In this document: positions 1 to 7,600 of the stretch, piece after piece
Position numbering within the stretch: position 1 is the stretch's first letter
Layout of the letters: the number at the start of each line of letters is the position of its first letter
DNA from: Candidatus Flexicrinis affinis
GTDB taxonomy: Bacteria > Chloroflexota > Anaerolineae > Aggregatilineales > Phototrophicaceae
DNA: 64,000 bases
Reading direction: 5' to 3'
NCBI GenBank assembly: GCA_016716525.1
Contig: JADJWE010000001.1
Coordinates: forward strand, 1-64,000
Program-made: the position numbers and the translations under genes
Notes under the pieces: generated by a model
Told to the model about the DNA's origin: nothing
What the model saw: only the letters and a program-made list of their open reading frames with translations
The model's database searches: none

Positions 1-105
1 CTGCTCCTGAATAGCCTCAGGGTATTTGCCATATTCGTCGGTGCTCATCACGCTTAGTCTATAGTCTCGTGATTTTCATATCGATGCAAATCTTTGTGCC
101 CGGAA

Positions 106-120
106 TGTCACAGCGTGACA
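106..120. promoter_or_regulatory. Inverted repeat, candidate operator upstream of the response regulator
   Basis: A perfect inverted repeat TGTCAC-AGC-GTGACA lies 60 bases before the start codon of the response-regulator gene. The sequence ATATGCTGAGAGGACAGCC at 143-161 lies between it and the gene. That second motif resembles GCTGAGAGACAGCC upstream of the pilin operon near 11695. Symmetry and position suggest a protein-binding site, possibly for autoregulation. No binding protein can be named. Confidence 0.35.
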
Positions 121-180
121 TCGCGCGCGGAATGACCTGCGATATGCTGAGAGGACAGCCTATCAGTCGAGGGTAGAACG

Positions 181-819
181 ATGTCAGCGCGAATCCTGGT
201 CGCAGACAGTAACAGCCTGAGCGTCATCGGCGCGGAAACCGTTCTCCTGCGGCGAGCGCAAACAACCCTCAGCAGGGCCGAAAACGGCAGCGATCTGATC
301 GCGAAAGCCAAAACAGTACAGCCCAACGTCATCCTCTTGGGGGATCGCTTTGACCCGCTCATCGACACGCTGGCGCTGGTCGAGCAGCTGCGAACCACTG
401 TGCCGCGTACGCACATCATCGTCATGGGAACACTGAGCGACGGATTGTTGATCCGCGACCTGCTCGCGGCCGGGGCGAAAGGCTACCTGATGGTCGGCGA
501 CGATCTGAATGCTTGTCTGCCCATGGCCGTCGATATGGCACTGCGTGGGTGGCCATACCTCTCGCCGACCGCGAACGCCGAGTACCTGATCGCGATGCAG
601 TCCCCGCTGCGCGACTGGAAGCTCGACGCGGAAGCCCGCGCTGTGCTGCGACTGCTCGCACAAGGTTTGCATGTCAGCGATATCGCCCGTCAAATGGACG
701 TACCGCTGCGGCGCATCTATTGGGTGCGCCAGAAGCTGCGCCGGCGCTTCGGAGTCCAGACTAACGAGCACCTGATCAGCATGGCCATTCAAGAAGGCTT
801 CGCGTTTCCGTCCAACTGA
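181..819 (+). CDS. NarL/LuxR-type response regulator with a degenerate receiver domain
   Basis: This 212-residue protein has the response-regulator layout: a receiver-like domain (about residues 4-125) and a LuxR-type helix-turn-helix (about 148-208). The HTH contains LAQGLHVSDIARQMDVPLRR and ends with a recognition helix leading into LRRRFGVQTNEHLI. A GAGGG ribosome site precedes the ATG. The receiver has lost its phosphorylation pocket. D9 is followed by Ser, the usual phospho-Asp position in VILLD reads VILLG (G54, with D55 one step later), the switch Thr is G83, and the conserved Lys after GYL is replaced (GYLMVG). It therefore probably works independently of phosphorylation. Its HTH is duplicated almost exactly at 2981-3217. 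As the first gene before the conjugation block it is a reasonable candidate regulator of transfer, but that role is inferred. Confidence 0.8.
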   Translation: MSARILVADSNSLSVIGAETVLLRRAQTTLSRAENGSDLIAKAKTVQPNVILLGDRFDPLIDTLALVEQLRTTVPRTHIIVMGTLSDGLLIRDLLAAGAKGYLMVGDDLNACLPMAVDMALRGWPYLSPTANAEYLIAMQSPLRDWKLDAEARAVLRLLAQGLHVSDIARQMDVPLRRIYWVRQKLRRRFGVQTNEHLISMAIQEGFAFPSN

Positions 820-978
820 CAGCGTCACGTCACGTTGGCAAAATCGCCAAGGGCAGCGAACCGCTGCCAACGCTAATGGTGCTGCCATCGCTGACGCCGA
901 CCCCGACAGCTACTCAATCCGCCACGGCAACCCGAACACCGACGCCGTCAGCGACATGGACGACGACCGCCACGCACA
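608..978 (+). repeat. Copy 1 of a duplicated module (HTH end of regulator plus start of the stalk-protein gene)
   Basis: Bases 608-851 match 3007-3248 nearly exactly. This covers the HTH-encoding end of the regulator and the inverted repeat TTGGC-AAAATC-GCCAA at 836-851. Bases about 855-978 match about 3413-3530, the Thr/Pro-stalk part of the 404-residue protein. Relative to copy 2, copy 1 lacks about 160 bases, including the start codon of the second gene. The deletion joint lies at a short shared GCCAA. The two copies are separated by about 2 kb that hold two unrelated genes. Confidence 0.85.
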
Positions 979-980
979 CC
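852..980 (+). pseudogene. Remnant of the Thr/Pro-stalk surface protein gene
   Basis: Translation gives NEPLPTLMVLPSLTPTPTAT-like sequence, matching residues about 32-70 of the 404-residue protein encoded at 3327-4541. The signal peptide and start codon are missing, and similarity ends near 978. It is a leftover of duplication and deletion, with no sign of expression as a protein. The bases from 980 to 1173 hold no recognisable gene. Confidence 0.7.
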
Positions 981-1173
981 GGTATGGCGGCGCCAACCCT
1001 GCGCGAATGCGTGATTTGTGTCGAACAAGAAGTATCCAAATCTGTGGAGGCACGACCGTCTAAGCATATAATGGTGATTAGGCCACTACATAGCTATAGA
1101 TACCGCAATAGTTGCGCATTTGCACAGGTTAAGCACCGCAACACTCCTGTTAAACACACGGGCGCACGGGACC

Positions 1174-1938
1174 ATGAACTGGGCGATTGAAATACAGCAC
1201 ACAACGCTTTCGCAAGGAAACCTTGCCGACTTGCTCGCGGACCTGGAGTTCACGCTCGTCGCTGGCGTAGAGTTCACTGCCTTCACGTCACCAGAGATTG
1301 ATCGCTGCAATACACCTGCGGAGGCTTTCGACATCGCAAAACGGCTGAGAACAGCGTTCACTGGTCCTGCCCAGATTGATCCAGAATTTGCCTTAGGATC
1401 AGTCATCGACTACTCAACTACTCCGCCCAAACGCCATGCGTTCATTGAAGCCCAGTCTGCCACAATCAAAGCTTCCATCGGAGTGGCAACCCTTACGGTC
1501 TCGCCGCCGGCCGGACTATCGGATGAGGCCCTCGCAGAATGGGAAAAGGACCGTACCGAGCAGGAATACCAAAGTCGGCTGGAAGACCAGCGAGCCAAGC
1601 TAGTGCCAGCGTATTACAGCGAAAGGGCTGCGAAGGTGCTCGAGCTCTTATCGAAGGAGAAGCCTAGCGGTGAGACGCTTTACAAGATTTACGAGCTCAC
1701 CGAAGAACTTCCGGCCAATCGCAATGCCTTCCACACGCAGTTTGGCGTTTCTAATGATGACTTTAATAGATTCAAGGATGCCGTGCATAATGCGAGCGTC
1801 AGCGGAGATTGGGCTCGGCATGCGACCAACGAGCCTCCGAAGACAACCAATCCAATGTCGCGAGACGAGGCAGAGAGTTTCGTACGCAACATTGCCTCGA
1901 GATGGCTGCAGTCTGTGCGGGCGAACAAGAGCCCATGA
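1174..1938 (+). CDS. Hypothetical protein, cargo gene paired with an RES-like gene
   Basis: I do not recognise this 254-residue protein. It starts MNWAIEIQ at the internal ATG; an in-frame start at 1120 is possible but adds a stretch with no clear ribosome site. The middle (about residues 130-160 in this numbering) is rich in Glu, Lys, Arg and Gln and probably helical. There is no signal peptide or membrane segment. It lies 47 bases upstream of an RES-domain-like gene on the same strand, so the two are probably cotranscribed. Both sit between the two copies of the duplicated regulator module. Base composition (more A/T than the conjugation genes) suggests separate acquisition. A partner or antitoxin role is a guess from gene order only. 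Confidence 0.6.
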   Translation: MNWAIEIQHTTLSQGNLADLLADLEFTLVAGVEFTAFTSPEIDRCNTPAEAFDIAKRLRTAFTGPAQIDPEFALGSVIDYSTTPPKRHAFIEAQSATIKASIGVATLTVSPPAGLSDEALAEWEKDRTEQEYQSRLEDQRAKLVPAYYSERAAKVLELLSKEKPSGETLYKIYELTEELPANRNAFHTQFGVSNDDFNRFKDAVHNASVSGDWARHATNEPPKTTNPMSRDEAESFVRNIASRWLQSVRANKSP

Positions 1939-1985
1939 ACTATGCGCTTAGTGGGGTGAGCGCGTGAATTGGAGCATTGGCCTAC

Positions 1986-2873
1986 ATGACAACTGTAGAT
2001 GATGTAGGGGCGGCACTGAAAGGGCTTGCAGTCGCATCGCGCACGCTTCCTGCCAGCGAGACAAAGAGCCGACTACTACGATTACTCGACGGTTACTTCC
2101 AAGCCAGTGTTGCACTGGCCGGTCCACCCATGATGGGCGACGGTGGGGTAGCCACAGTTTTCCGTGGGCGCATAGACAAGCCATTCACGATTTCCGAAAT
2201 AAGCTATCCACCGCAAGCCAAGGTTGTAGCGTTAGCAGGCAGGTGCAATAGGCAGGGTGAGCCTGTCTTCTACGGATCGTTCACTCAATCGGCAATTCCA
2301 TATGAACTTCGAGCCACTGATGGACAGCGGCTATATATTTCGAGATGGACCACACGTCCTCGGCAATGGCTTTTCGTCAACTACTGCGGTCTCACAACAT
2401 CTGCCTTTGAGCGTCTTGGAGCGAACAGAGAACCACCATTTTGGGCTACCCCCCAAGTAGTTCAAGAGCTTACCGCTCGCAACATGCATATCAATAGCTT
2501 ATTGGCGGAATACTTCGTGTCGCAGGACGAACAAGACTACCCGTTTACAGCAACGGTCTATGACATCTTTATCGAGAAGAACCACGGCGTCATATACCCA
2601 TCGGTGGCTGCCCGCGGTTTCTTTGACAACATCGCGATATCCCCAAAGTTTGTTGATAGGGGATTACGTCTCCAGCGAGTGGACGAGGTCACTTTTAGGT
2701 TTGAATCAGACAGTGTTGTGTTCGAATGCCTAGATTCTGCCGTTCCGAACGATCTAGGGCAACTCACATGGGGACGAGGCCCTGATATAGTCGGCTTTCT
2801 CTCTGATCCTCCCTTATGCGGCATGTTGATCAATCCAGGTCAGTGGTGGCCAACAATTGGCGTTGACGACTGA
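1986..2873 (+). CDS. RES-domain-like protein (possible NAD-targeting enzyme)
   Basis: The 295-residue product starts MTTVDDVGAALK; a TTG three codons earlier is an alternative. It shows the pattern of RES-domain proteins. There is an Arg near the start of the fold (VFRGRI, R60). R86 lies in AGRCNRQGEPVFYGS, E107 in SAIPYEL, and S206 in HGVIYPSVAARGFFDNIAI, which resembles the YPS...NxAl ending of the family. Known RES proteins are often toxins that phosphorolyse NAD+, usually with an Xre-type antitoxin. No Xre gene is adjacent here. The upstream neighbour is an unrecognised 254-residue protein. Family assignment rests on motif spacing read by eye, so it is tentative. Confidence 0.55.
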   Translation: MTTVDDVGAALKGLAVASRTLPASETKSRLLRLLDGYFQASVALAGPPMMGDGGVATVFRGRIDKPFTISEISYPPQAKVVALAGRCNRQGEPVFYGSFTQSAIPYELRATDGQRLYISRWTTRPRQWLFVNYCGLTTSAFERLGANREPPFWATPQVVQELTARNMHINSLLAEYFVSQDEQDYPFTATVYDIFIEKNHGVIYPSVAARGFFDNIAISPKFVDRGLRLQRVDEVTFRFESDSVVFECLDSAVPNDLGQLTWGRGPDIVGFLSDPPLCGMLINPGQWWPTIGVDD

Positions 2874-2980
2874 TTTTGGCTTCAGGGCAGAGAGGCGTTG
2901 CGGATATACAATAAGAAGGACGTCCTGACACTCCAGTCACTAAAGCTGAAAAAGGCAGCAATCTGCTCCGCACGTTCGAG

Positions 2981-3217
2981 ATGAGGTGTGCTGACCTCAT
3001 TCTCTTGCGCGACTGGAAGCTCGACGCGGAAGCCCGCGCTGTGCTGCGACTGCTCGCACAAGGTTTGCATGTCAGCGACATCGCCCGGCAGATGGACGTG
3101 CCGCTGCGGCGCATTTATTGGGTGCGCCAGAAGCTGCGCCGGCGCTTCGGCGTTCAGACCAACGAGCACCTGATCAGTATGGCCATTCAGGAAGGCTTCG
3201 CGTTCCCGTCCAACTGA
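2981..3217 (+). pseudogene. Truncated second copy of the response-regulator HTH domain
   Basis: From DWKLDAEARAVLRLLAQG onward the translation equals the C-terminal domain of the regulator at 181-819 and ends with the same FAFPSN. The receiver domain is missing. The first residues (MRCADLILLR) come from unrelated sequence. An ATG is available, so a stand-alone DNA-binding domain could be made and could compete with the full-length protein. The abrupt break at about 3006 fits a duplication scar better. An inverted repeat TTGGC-AAAATC-GCCAA follows at 3233-3248. Confidence 0.7.
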
Positions 3218-3255
3218 CGTCGTCACGTCACGTTGGCAAAATCGCCAACGCAAGA

Positions 3256-3300
3256 CTGTAATTCTCGTCAGATTGAGATCGCCGCGGTTGCTACGCTGAG
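3256..3300 (+). promoter_or_regulatory. Shared leader motif before the surface-protein/channel operon
   Basis: CTGTAATTCTCG at 3256 and GCTGAGA at 3295 are exactly 39 bases apart. The same two blocks with the same spacing occur at 11656 and 11695, before the pilin operon. A related copy in the opposite orientation lies at 26566-26597, before the RHH/relaxase operon. Conservation across separate operons points to a promoter or regulator site. Its exact role cannot be read from sequence alone. Confidence 0.5.
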
Positions 3301-3326
3301 ATGCAGGAAGCTCGGCGGAGGCGAAC

Positions 3327-4541
3327 ATGCGGCGATTACTGGTGTTGACGGCTGTATGCCTGATGGCATGGGGCGTAGTTGCTTTCTTTGTCGTTGAGCG
3401 ACATGCCAAAGCCAACGAACCGCTGCCCACGCTGATGGTGCTGCCGTCGCTGACGCCGACCCCGACGCCTACGCAGACCGCCACCGCAACTCGAACACCG
3501 ATGCCGTCAGCGACATGGACGGCGACCGCGACGCCAACGCAGACCGCGACGTCCACCGCAACGACAACACCGACGCTCTCGACACGTGTGCTGGAAGTCC
3601 ATGCGGTCATGCCCGGTGTGTTCGTCCCACCGACGGTCACGGGACTTCCAGCGGGGACGATCCTGCTGCCAGCACCGCCGCAGCCATTCGAGCCCCTGCC
3701 GGACGCAACCGATCAGGCGCCGCCTTACACCGGATGGATCAGCTACGAGTCGGATCATCCGGCCATACGCTACAGCACGCCGTGGGAACGGCGACAGCAG
3801 GCCGGCGCCAGCCGCGGTCAGTATCACCGCGCAGACGAACCGGACAGCGCCGTCAGCCTGGTGTTCGATGGCGAGGGCCTGCGGATCCGTTATGTTGCGG
3901 CGCGCAATATGGGCGTGTTCGATGTGATTGTCGACGGAACGGTCATCGATACGGTCGACGCCTATTCGCCCGAGCTCGCGTTTCCCGGCTCACCGGTGTA
4001 CAGCCTCGGCAGGGGGGCGCACGTTCTAACCCTACGCAGCGCCGGCGAGCGCAATCCGGACAGCGAAGGCTCCGCGGTCGCGCTGGACGCGGTACAGGTG
4101 TATCGCGCTGGCCTCAACACGATCATCGGCGCGCCGCCACTGATGCCACCACCGACCGACGAGCCGCGCGACGTTGCGCGCATCGAACTGGTGTCCGCGC
4201 CGCCGGTCGTCCTGCCGATCACAACGCCCATGCCGCCTGCGCAGATGATCGTCTCCGTCGTCATCGCCTACGACGAGAACGGCAACCGCGCCGTCGATCC
4301 CGCTGAAGGCGTGTCGGGTATCCCTGTGCGCGTGGTCGAAACCGGCACCAATCGGGTGATCGCGCAGGCGTTCACGGATGTCAGCGGCTACGCGCAGATA
4401 CAACTTGTAGCCGAAACACCGGTACGGGTCGTGGTGCCGTATTTCGGCAAAGTGTGGTCGGTCCCGAACGGCCGGCGTGGCGGAAACCTTCGCTTCACGC
4501 ATTTGCTCACACCCGGCAACCAGCCGGGGCTGATTCCATAG
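3327..4541 (+). CDS. Secreted or anchored surface protein with Thr/Pro stalk and beta-sandwich domains
   Basis: The 404-residue product starts with a short charged stretch and a hydrophobic signal or anchor (about residues 3-24, VLTAVCLMAWGVVAFFVV). A Thr/Pro/Ala stalk follows (about 45-88, repeated TPTPTQTATATRT style). Residues about 130-255 look like a carbohydrate- or ligand-binding beta sandwich (GWISYESDHPAIRYS to GSAVALDAVQVYR). The C-terminus (about 310-395) resembles an SdrD-B or CarboxypepD_reg-like domain (AYDENGNRAVDPAEGVSGIP, then TDVSGYAQIQL). It heads an operon with a lipoprotein and a VirB6-like channel protein, so a surface or adhesion role in mating contact is plausible. The start of this gene is duplicated in broken form at 852-980. 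Confidence 0.7.
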   Translation: MRRLLVLTAVCLMAWGVVAFFVVERHAKANEPLPTLMVLPSLTPTPTPTQTATATRTPMPSATWTATATPTQTATSTATTTPTLSTRVLEVHAVMPGVFVPPTVTGLPAGTILLPAPPQPFEPLPDATDQAPPYTGWISYESDHPAIRYSTPWERRQQAGASRGQYHRADEPDSAVSLVFDGEGLRIRYVAARNMGVFDVIVDGTVIDTVDAYSPELAFPGSPVYSLGRGAHVLTLRSAGERNPDSEGSAVALDAVQVYRAGLNTIIGAPPLMPPPTDEPRDVARIELVSAPPVVLPITTPMPPAQMIVSVVIAYDENGNRAVDPAEGVSGIPVRVVETGTNRVIAQAFTDVSGYAQIQLVAETPVRVVVPYFGKVWSVPNGRRGGNLRFTHLLTPGNQPGLIP

Positions 4542-4553
4542 GCAGGAATGCGA

Positions 4554-5219
4554 ATGTCGCGCATGCTGCGTTTACTGACCGCGGCACTGGCCGTCGTATC
4601 TGCGATCTTGGCCTGCGGGACGGCGGTCCTGCAGACGCCGTATTACGTCTGCCCGACTCCCGTGCCGACAGCGGTCATCCCACAGCCGACCCCACTCCCC
4701 GGCACGCCGCTGCCGCTGCCAACCCTGCTTCCACTGCCGCCGACGCCCTACGTGATCACACCGCCACAGGACTTCCATGTCGGCGATGCGGTGTTCGTCG
4801 GGCAGTCCGGCGCACCGCTGCGGCTGCGCTTCCGTTTGCTCAACGTGGAATCGACGCCTGCCGAGCCGATCAGCGGCGAGCCGCGCAGCCTGTACACGTG
4901 GCAGCTTGAGATCGCCAATCTTGGCAGCGTGGTGTACGAAACGGTCCCGGTCGCGCTGATGACGATCACACGGGTCGACACCTTCAGCGGACCGTTGACT
5001 GGGACGTGGCCGACCTCACAGGCGGCGATGCAGGCCGCCGGCTACTGGAACGAGGACTACGCCGCACTCCAGCCGGGCAGCTCGCGGATCTACCGGCTGG
5101 CCGCGTTCGGGCCTGCCGGGAGTCTGCACCAGCTCACGTACTCGCTGGATGGCGGCGCGAACCGGATCACCTGGATCAATGCCATCAACCCGTTTTGCAG
5201 CGGCGATGTCGCCGACTAG
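4554..5219 (+). CDS. Lipoprotein of the conjugation operon
   Basis: The 221-residue protein has a lipoprotein signal: a basic start (MSRMLRLL), a hydrophobic core and the lipobox AILAC with Cys about 21. A Pro/Thr-rich linker follows (residues about 30-65), then a folded domain with no family I recognise. The start at 4554 is preferred because AGGA lies 6 bases upstream; the ATG at 4548 is too close to it. The gene begins 12 bases after the surface-protein gene and ends 11 bases before the channel-protein gene. It probably sits on the outer face of the membrane as an accessory to the transfer channel. Its partner is inferred from gene order. Confidence 0.7.
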   Translation: MSRMLRLLTAALAVVSAILACGTAVLQTPYYVCPTPVPTAVIPQPTPLPGTPLPLPTLLPLPPTPYVITPPQDFHVGDAVFVGQSGAPLRLRFRLLNVESTPAEPISGEPRSLYTWQLEIANLGSVVYETVPVALMTITRVDTFSGPLTGTWPTSQAAMQAAGYWNEDYAALQPGSSRIYRLAAFGPAGSLHQLTYSLDGGANRITWINAINPFCSGDVAD

Positions 5220-5230
5220 AGGGACACACG

Positions 5231-7600
5231 ATGCCTGATTTCGCGCGCATGCTCGACGAGTTGATGTACAGCATCATCGTGCTGATCGCCGGGATTCACT
5301 GGAACCTGCAAGAAGCCCTGATTATGGCGGGCTACACGGTGAAACTGGTCAACCAGTGGTTGATTGATCACGTATTTGCGCCGGTCATCGCGCAGACCAA
5401 CGGAAGCCTCGGCGTGGCGGTCGGCTATGTATTCATCGCCGCGATGCTGGTCCTCGGCATCACCTACATGCTGGCTTCGTTCATCCGGCTGGATGTGGTC
5501 AGTCCACGCAGCGCCTTGATCTGGTATGTCGCCGGCGCCTTGTTCTTCAGCATCGGGCCAAGTTTCTATCGGGGCCTCAACGACTTCCGGCTGAACATCG
5601 GTCAGGTGATGTACGTGAGCGTGCTCAACGGGATGGGTGCCAACGCCGGCGATTTCTCGTCACTGGCTCAGGTCAACTCCAACGACCTTGGGTTGGGCGT
5701 TCTGTGCGATCAGTTCGACGTCTATCTGCCTGGCGCGACCGGGCCGGGACCGATCGATGGGCTGGACATCGCGATGGCGTATCTGCGCGGTCACGCTCAG
5801 GACGTCATGGGCTATCCACAGCCGGTCTACTCGCCAGGCTGTGGCATTTACTACCAGAACCCGAATCCGTCGACCTGGGCAGGCGCTGGCGGGACGTCGG
5901 TCGTGCCGATGGACTGGAACCTCGACGGTGGCTACTTCGACTACACCATCGCGCCGATTACGTGGGACGGCGTCGACGGTGCAGTACGTGCCACGGCAGT
6001 GTCGATGGCGGGATCGTCGCAGCAGCGCGCCTTGAGCGCATGGCCGCTGCTGCTGTTCGCGCTGGTCGAGCAGATCGTGCATCTGCTGATCACGATCGCG
6101 ATGGGCATCACCTTTGTCTCGTTCGGATTGGCGATCCTGTTCGCTTTCTTCAAACGTACCGAAAGCATCGCCCATAACATGATCAACCAGTGGATCGAGT
6201 TGATCGTGCAGACCGCGATCATCGCCTTGATTCAGGCGCTGGTGATCGGCTTCTTCCTCGCCGGCGCGGCGACCGGCAGCGCGACCGGGATCATCGGCAT
6301 CGGCCTGATCTGCCTGGTGTTCATCGCCATCACGTTGTGGTCAGGCGTCAAAGCCGTCTGGAACAGCTTCAACCGGCTGTTCAACGCCATGGGACAGGCG
6401 ACCGGCCGGGTGTTCATGACGCCTGGCATGGTCACATCGGCGGCAGTGACGGGCACAGCGAGCGCTGCACTGGGGACGGCATCGGCGGCGGCCAGTGTCG
6501 GATCGAACGCACTGGCGGGCATGAGCGCGCTGCACAGCGGGGCGACGGCGGCACAGGCGGCCGGCCTGATGCTCGGCGGAAGCAGCGTCCTGACCGGCGC
6601 GGCGCGGACCCTGACGCACCTGCCGGGCTTGCGCAACACGGCGCTCGGCAGCGCGGCGGAGCAGTTCAGCGAAGGCGCAGCCACGCGGCGCGTAGCCGAC
6701 AACCTGCCGGTCATCGGGCGCATCGCAGGGCCGCTGATCGGCGCACGGCTGCTGAGCGACCGCGATCCGGACCACGCTGTTTATGACGAGCGGGGCCGCA
6801 TGCTCGCGCGGCCGATGCTGGTGCCGGCGGTCGGCGAAGCGCTGGCAAGCTGGACCGTACCGGGAGGCAGCGGCGCCGCTAAATCGACACAGAGCGATGA
6901 GGGTTCCGGTGAACCACCATCGCCGCGCCGCACCGGCATGTTCACGCCTGCCGAGCCGCCGCGTGAGGCGGTCGAGCGCCAGACCTATGCCGATGACATG
7001 CGCGGCGAAGAGCTGGAAACGCACCTGACCGAACGCCTCGGCCAGCTGCAAGTCACCGGCAGAGACAACATCGCCAGCGTGATGGGTGACGTGATGCGGC
7101 TGTTAGGCGGTCACGGCGCGCTGGGCATCGACACCTTGAGCGTCGGGCTGGCCATCGCGCAGGCGCTTGGCGTGAAGCCGACGGATGACAGGCCGCCGGT
7201 GCGCGACGATCTCTCGCGTTTCGGCGTGTTCATCGATCAGGCCGCGCGGCTCGGCCTCTCGCCGCAGCAGACCGAGCGCGTTGCACGGGAGATCAACCAG
7301 ACGCCGGATCGCCGCTTGACAGACGAGTCGCGGTCGCAGTTGATCCAGCAGATCGTGAGCGCCGGCGCGTCGCGAGACGAGGCCGAGCGTGAGGTGACGC
7401 GGCTGGAGGTCACCGCGCGGCTGCTGCCCGACACGCTGACCGCGCACGGGCTGGTCAACGTCCCGCCGCAGACGGTCTCGCCGCGAGTTGACGGGACCGT
7501 GACCGCGCCGACACCGGAAGGTGGAACGGCGTACTCAGTGACGACACCTAGCGAGACGGCTGAGGGTGGCAGTGACCGCGCAGTTGGAGGCAACAGCTGA
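5231..7600 (+). CDS. VirB6/TrbL-like polytopic channel protein of the type IV secretion system
   Basis: The start MPDFARMLDELMYSIIVLIAG at 5231 follows GAGGG with good spacing. A longer upstream reading would run into the lipoprotein gene in another frame. The 789-residue product has an N-terminal membrane half (about residues 1-450) with hydrophobic segments near 12-35, 70-90, 98-115, 275-300, 335-355 and 360-380. A Gly/Ala-rich stretch and a large soluble tail (about 520-789) follow. This is the layout of TrbL/VirB6 proteins, which form the inner-membrane channel, especially in Gram-positive-type systems. The stop overlaps the next start (TGATG), so translation is probably coupled. The assignment rests on topology and neighbours; sequence identity in this family is low. 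Confidence 0.65.
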   Translation: MPDFARMLDELMYSIIVLIAGIHWNLQEALIMAGYTVKLVNQWLIDHVFAPVIAQTNGSLGVAVGYVFIAAMLVLGITYMLASFIRLDVVSPRSALIWYVAGALFFSIGPSFYRGLNDFRLNIGQVMYVSVLNGMGANAGDFSSLAQVNSNDLGLGVLCDQFDVYLPGATGPGPIDGLDIAMAYLRGHAQDVMGYPQPVYSPGCGIYYQNPNPSTWAGAGGTSVVPMDWNLDGGYFDYTIAPITWDGVDGAVRATAVSMAGSSQQRALSAWPLLLFALVEQIVHLLITIAMGITFVSFGLAILFAFFKRTESIAHNMINQWIELIVQTAIIALIQALVIGFFLAGAATGSATGIIGIGLICLVFIAITLWSGVKAVWNSFNRLFNAMGQATGRVFMTPGMVTSAAVTGTASAALGTASAAASVGSNALAGMSALHSGATAAQAAGLMLGGSSVLTGAARTLTHLPGLRNTALGSAAEQFSEGAATRRVADNLPVIGRIAGPLIGARLLSDRDPDHAVYDERGRMLARPMLVPAVGEALASWTVPGGSGAAKSTQSDEGSGEPPSPRRTGMFTPAEPPREAVERQTYADDMRGEELETHLTERLGQLQVTGRDNIASVMGDVMRLLGGHGALGIDTLSVGLAIAQALGVKPTDDRPPVRDDLSRFGVFIDQAARLGLSPQQTERVAREINQTPDRRLTDESRSQLIQQIVSAGASRDEAEREVTRLEVTARLLPDTLTAHGLVNVPPQTVSPRVDGTVTAPTPEGGTAYSVTTPSETAEGGSDRAVGGNS

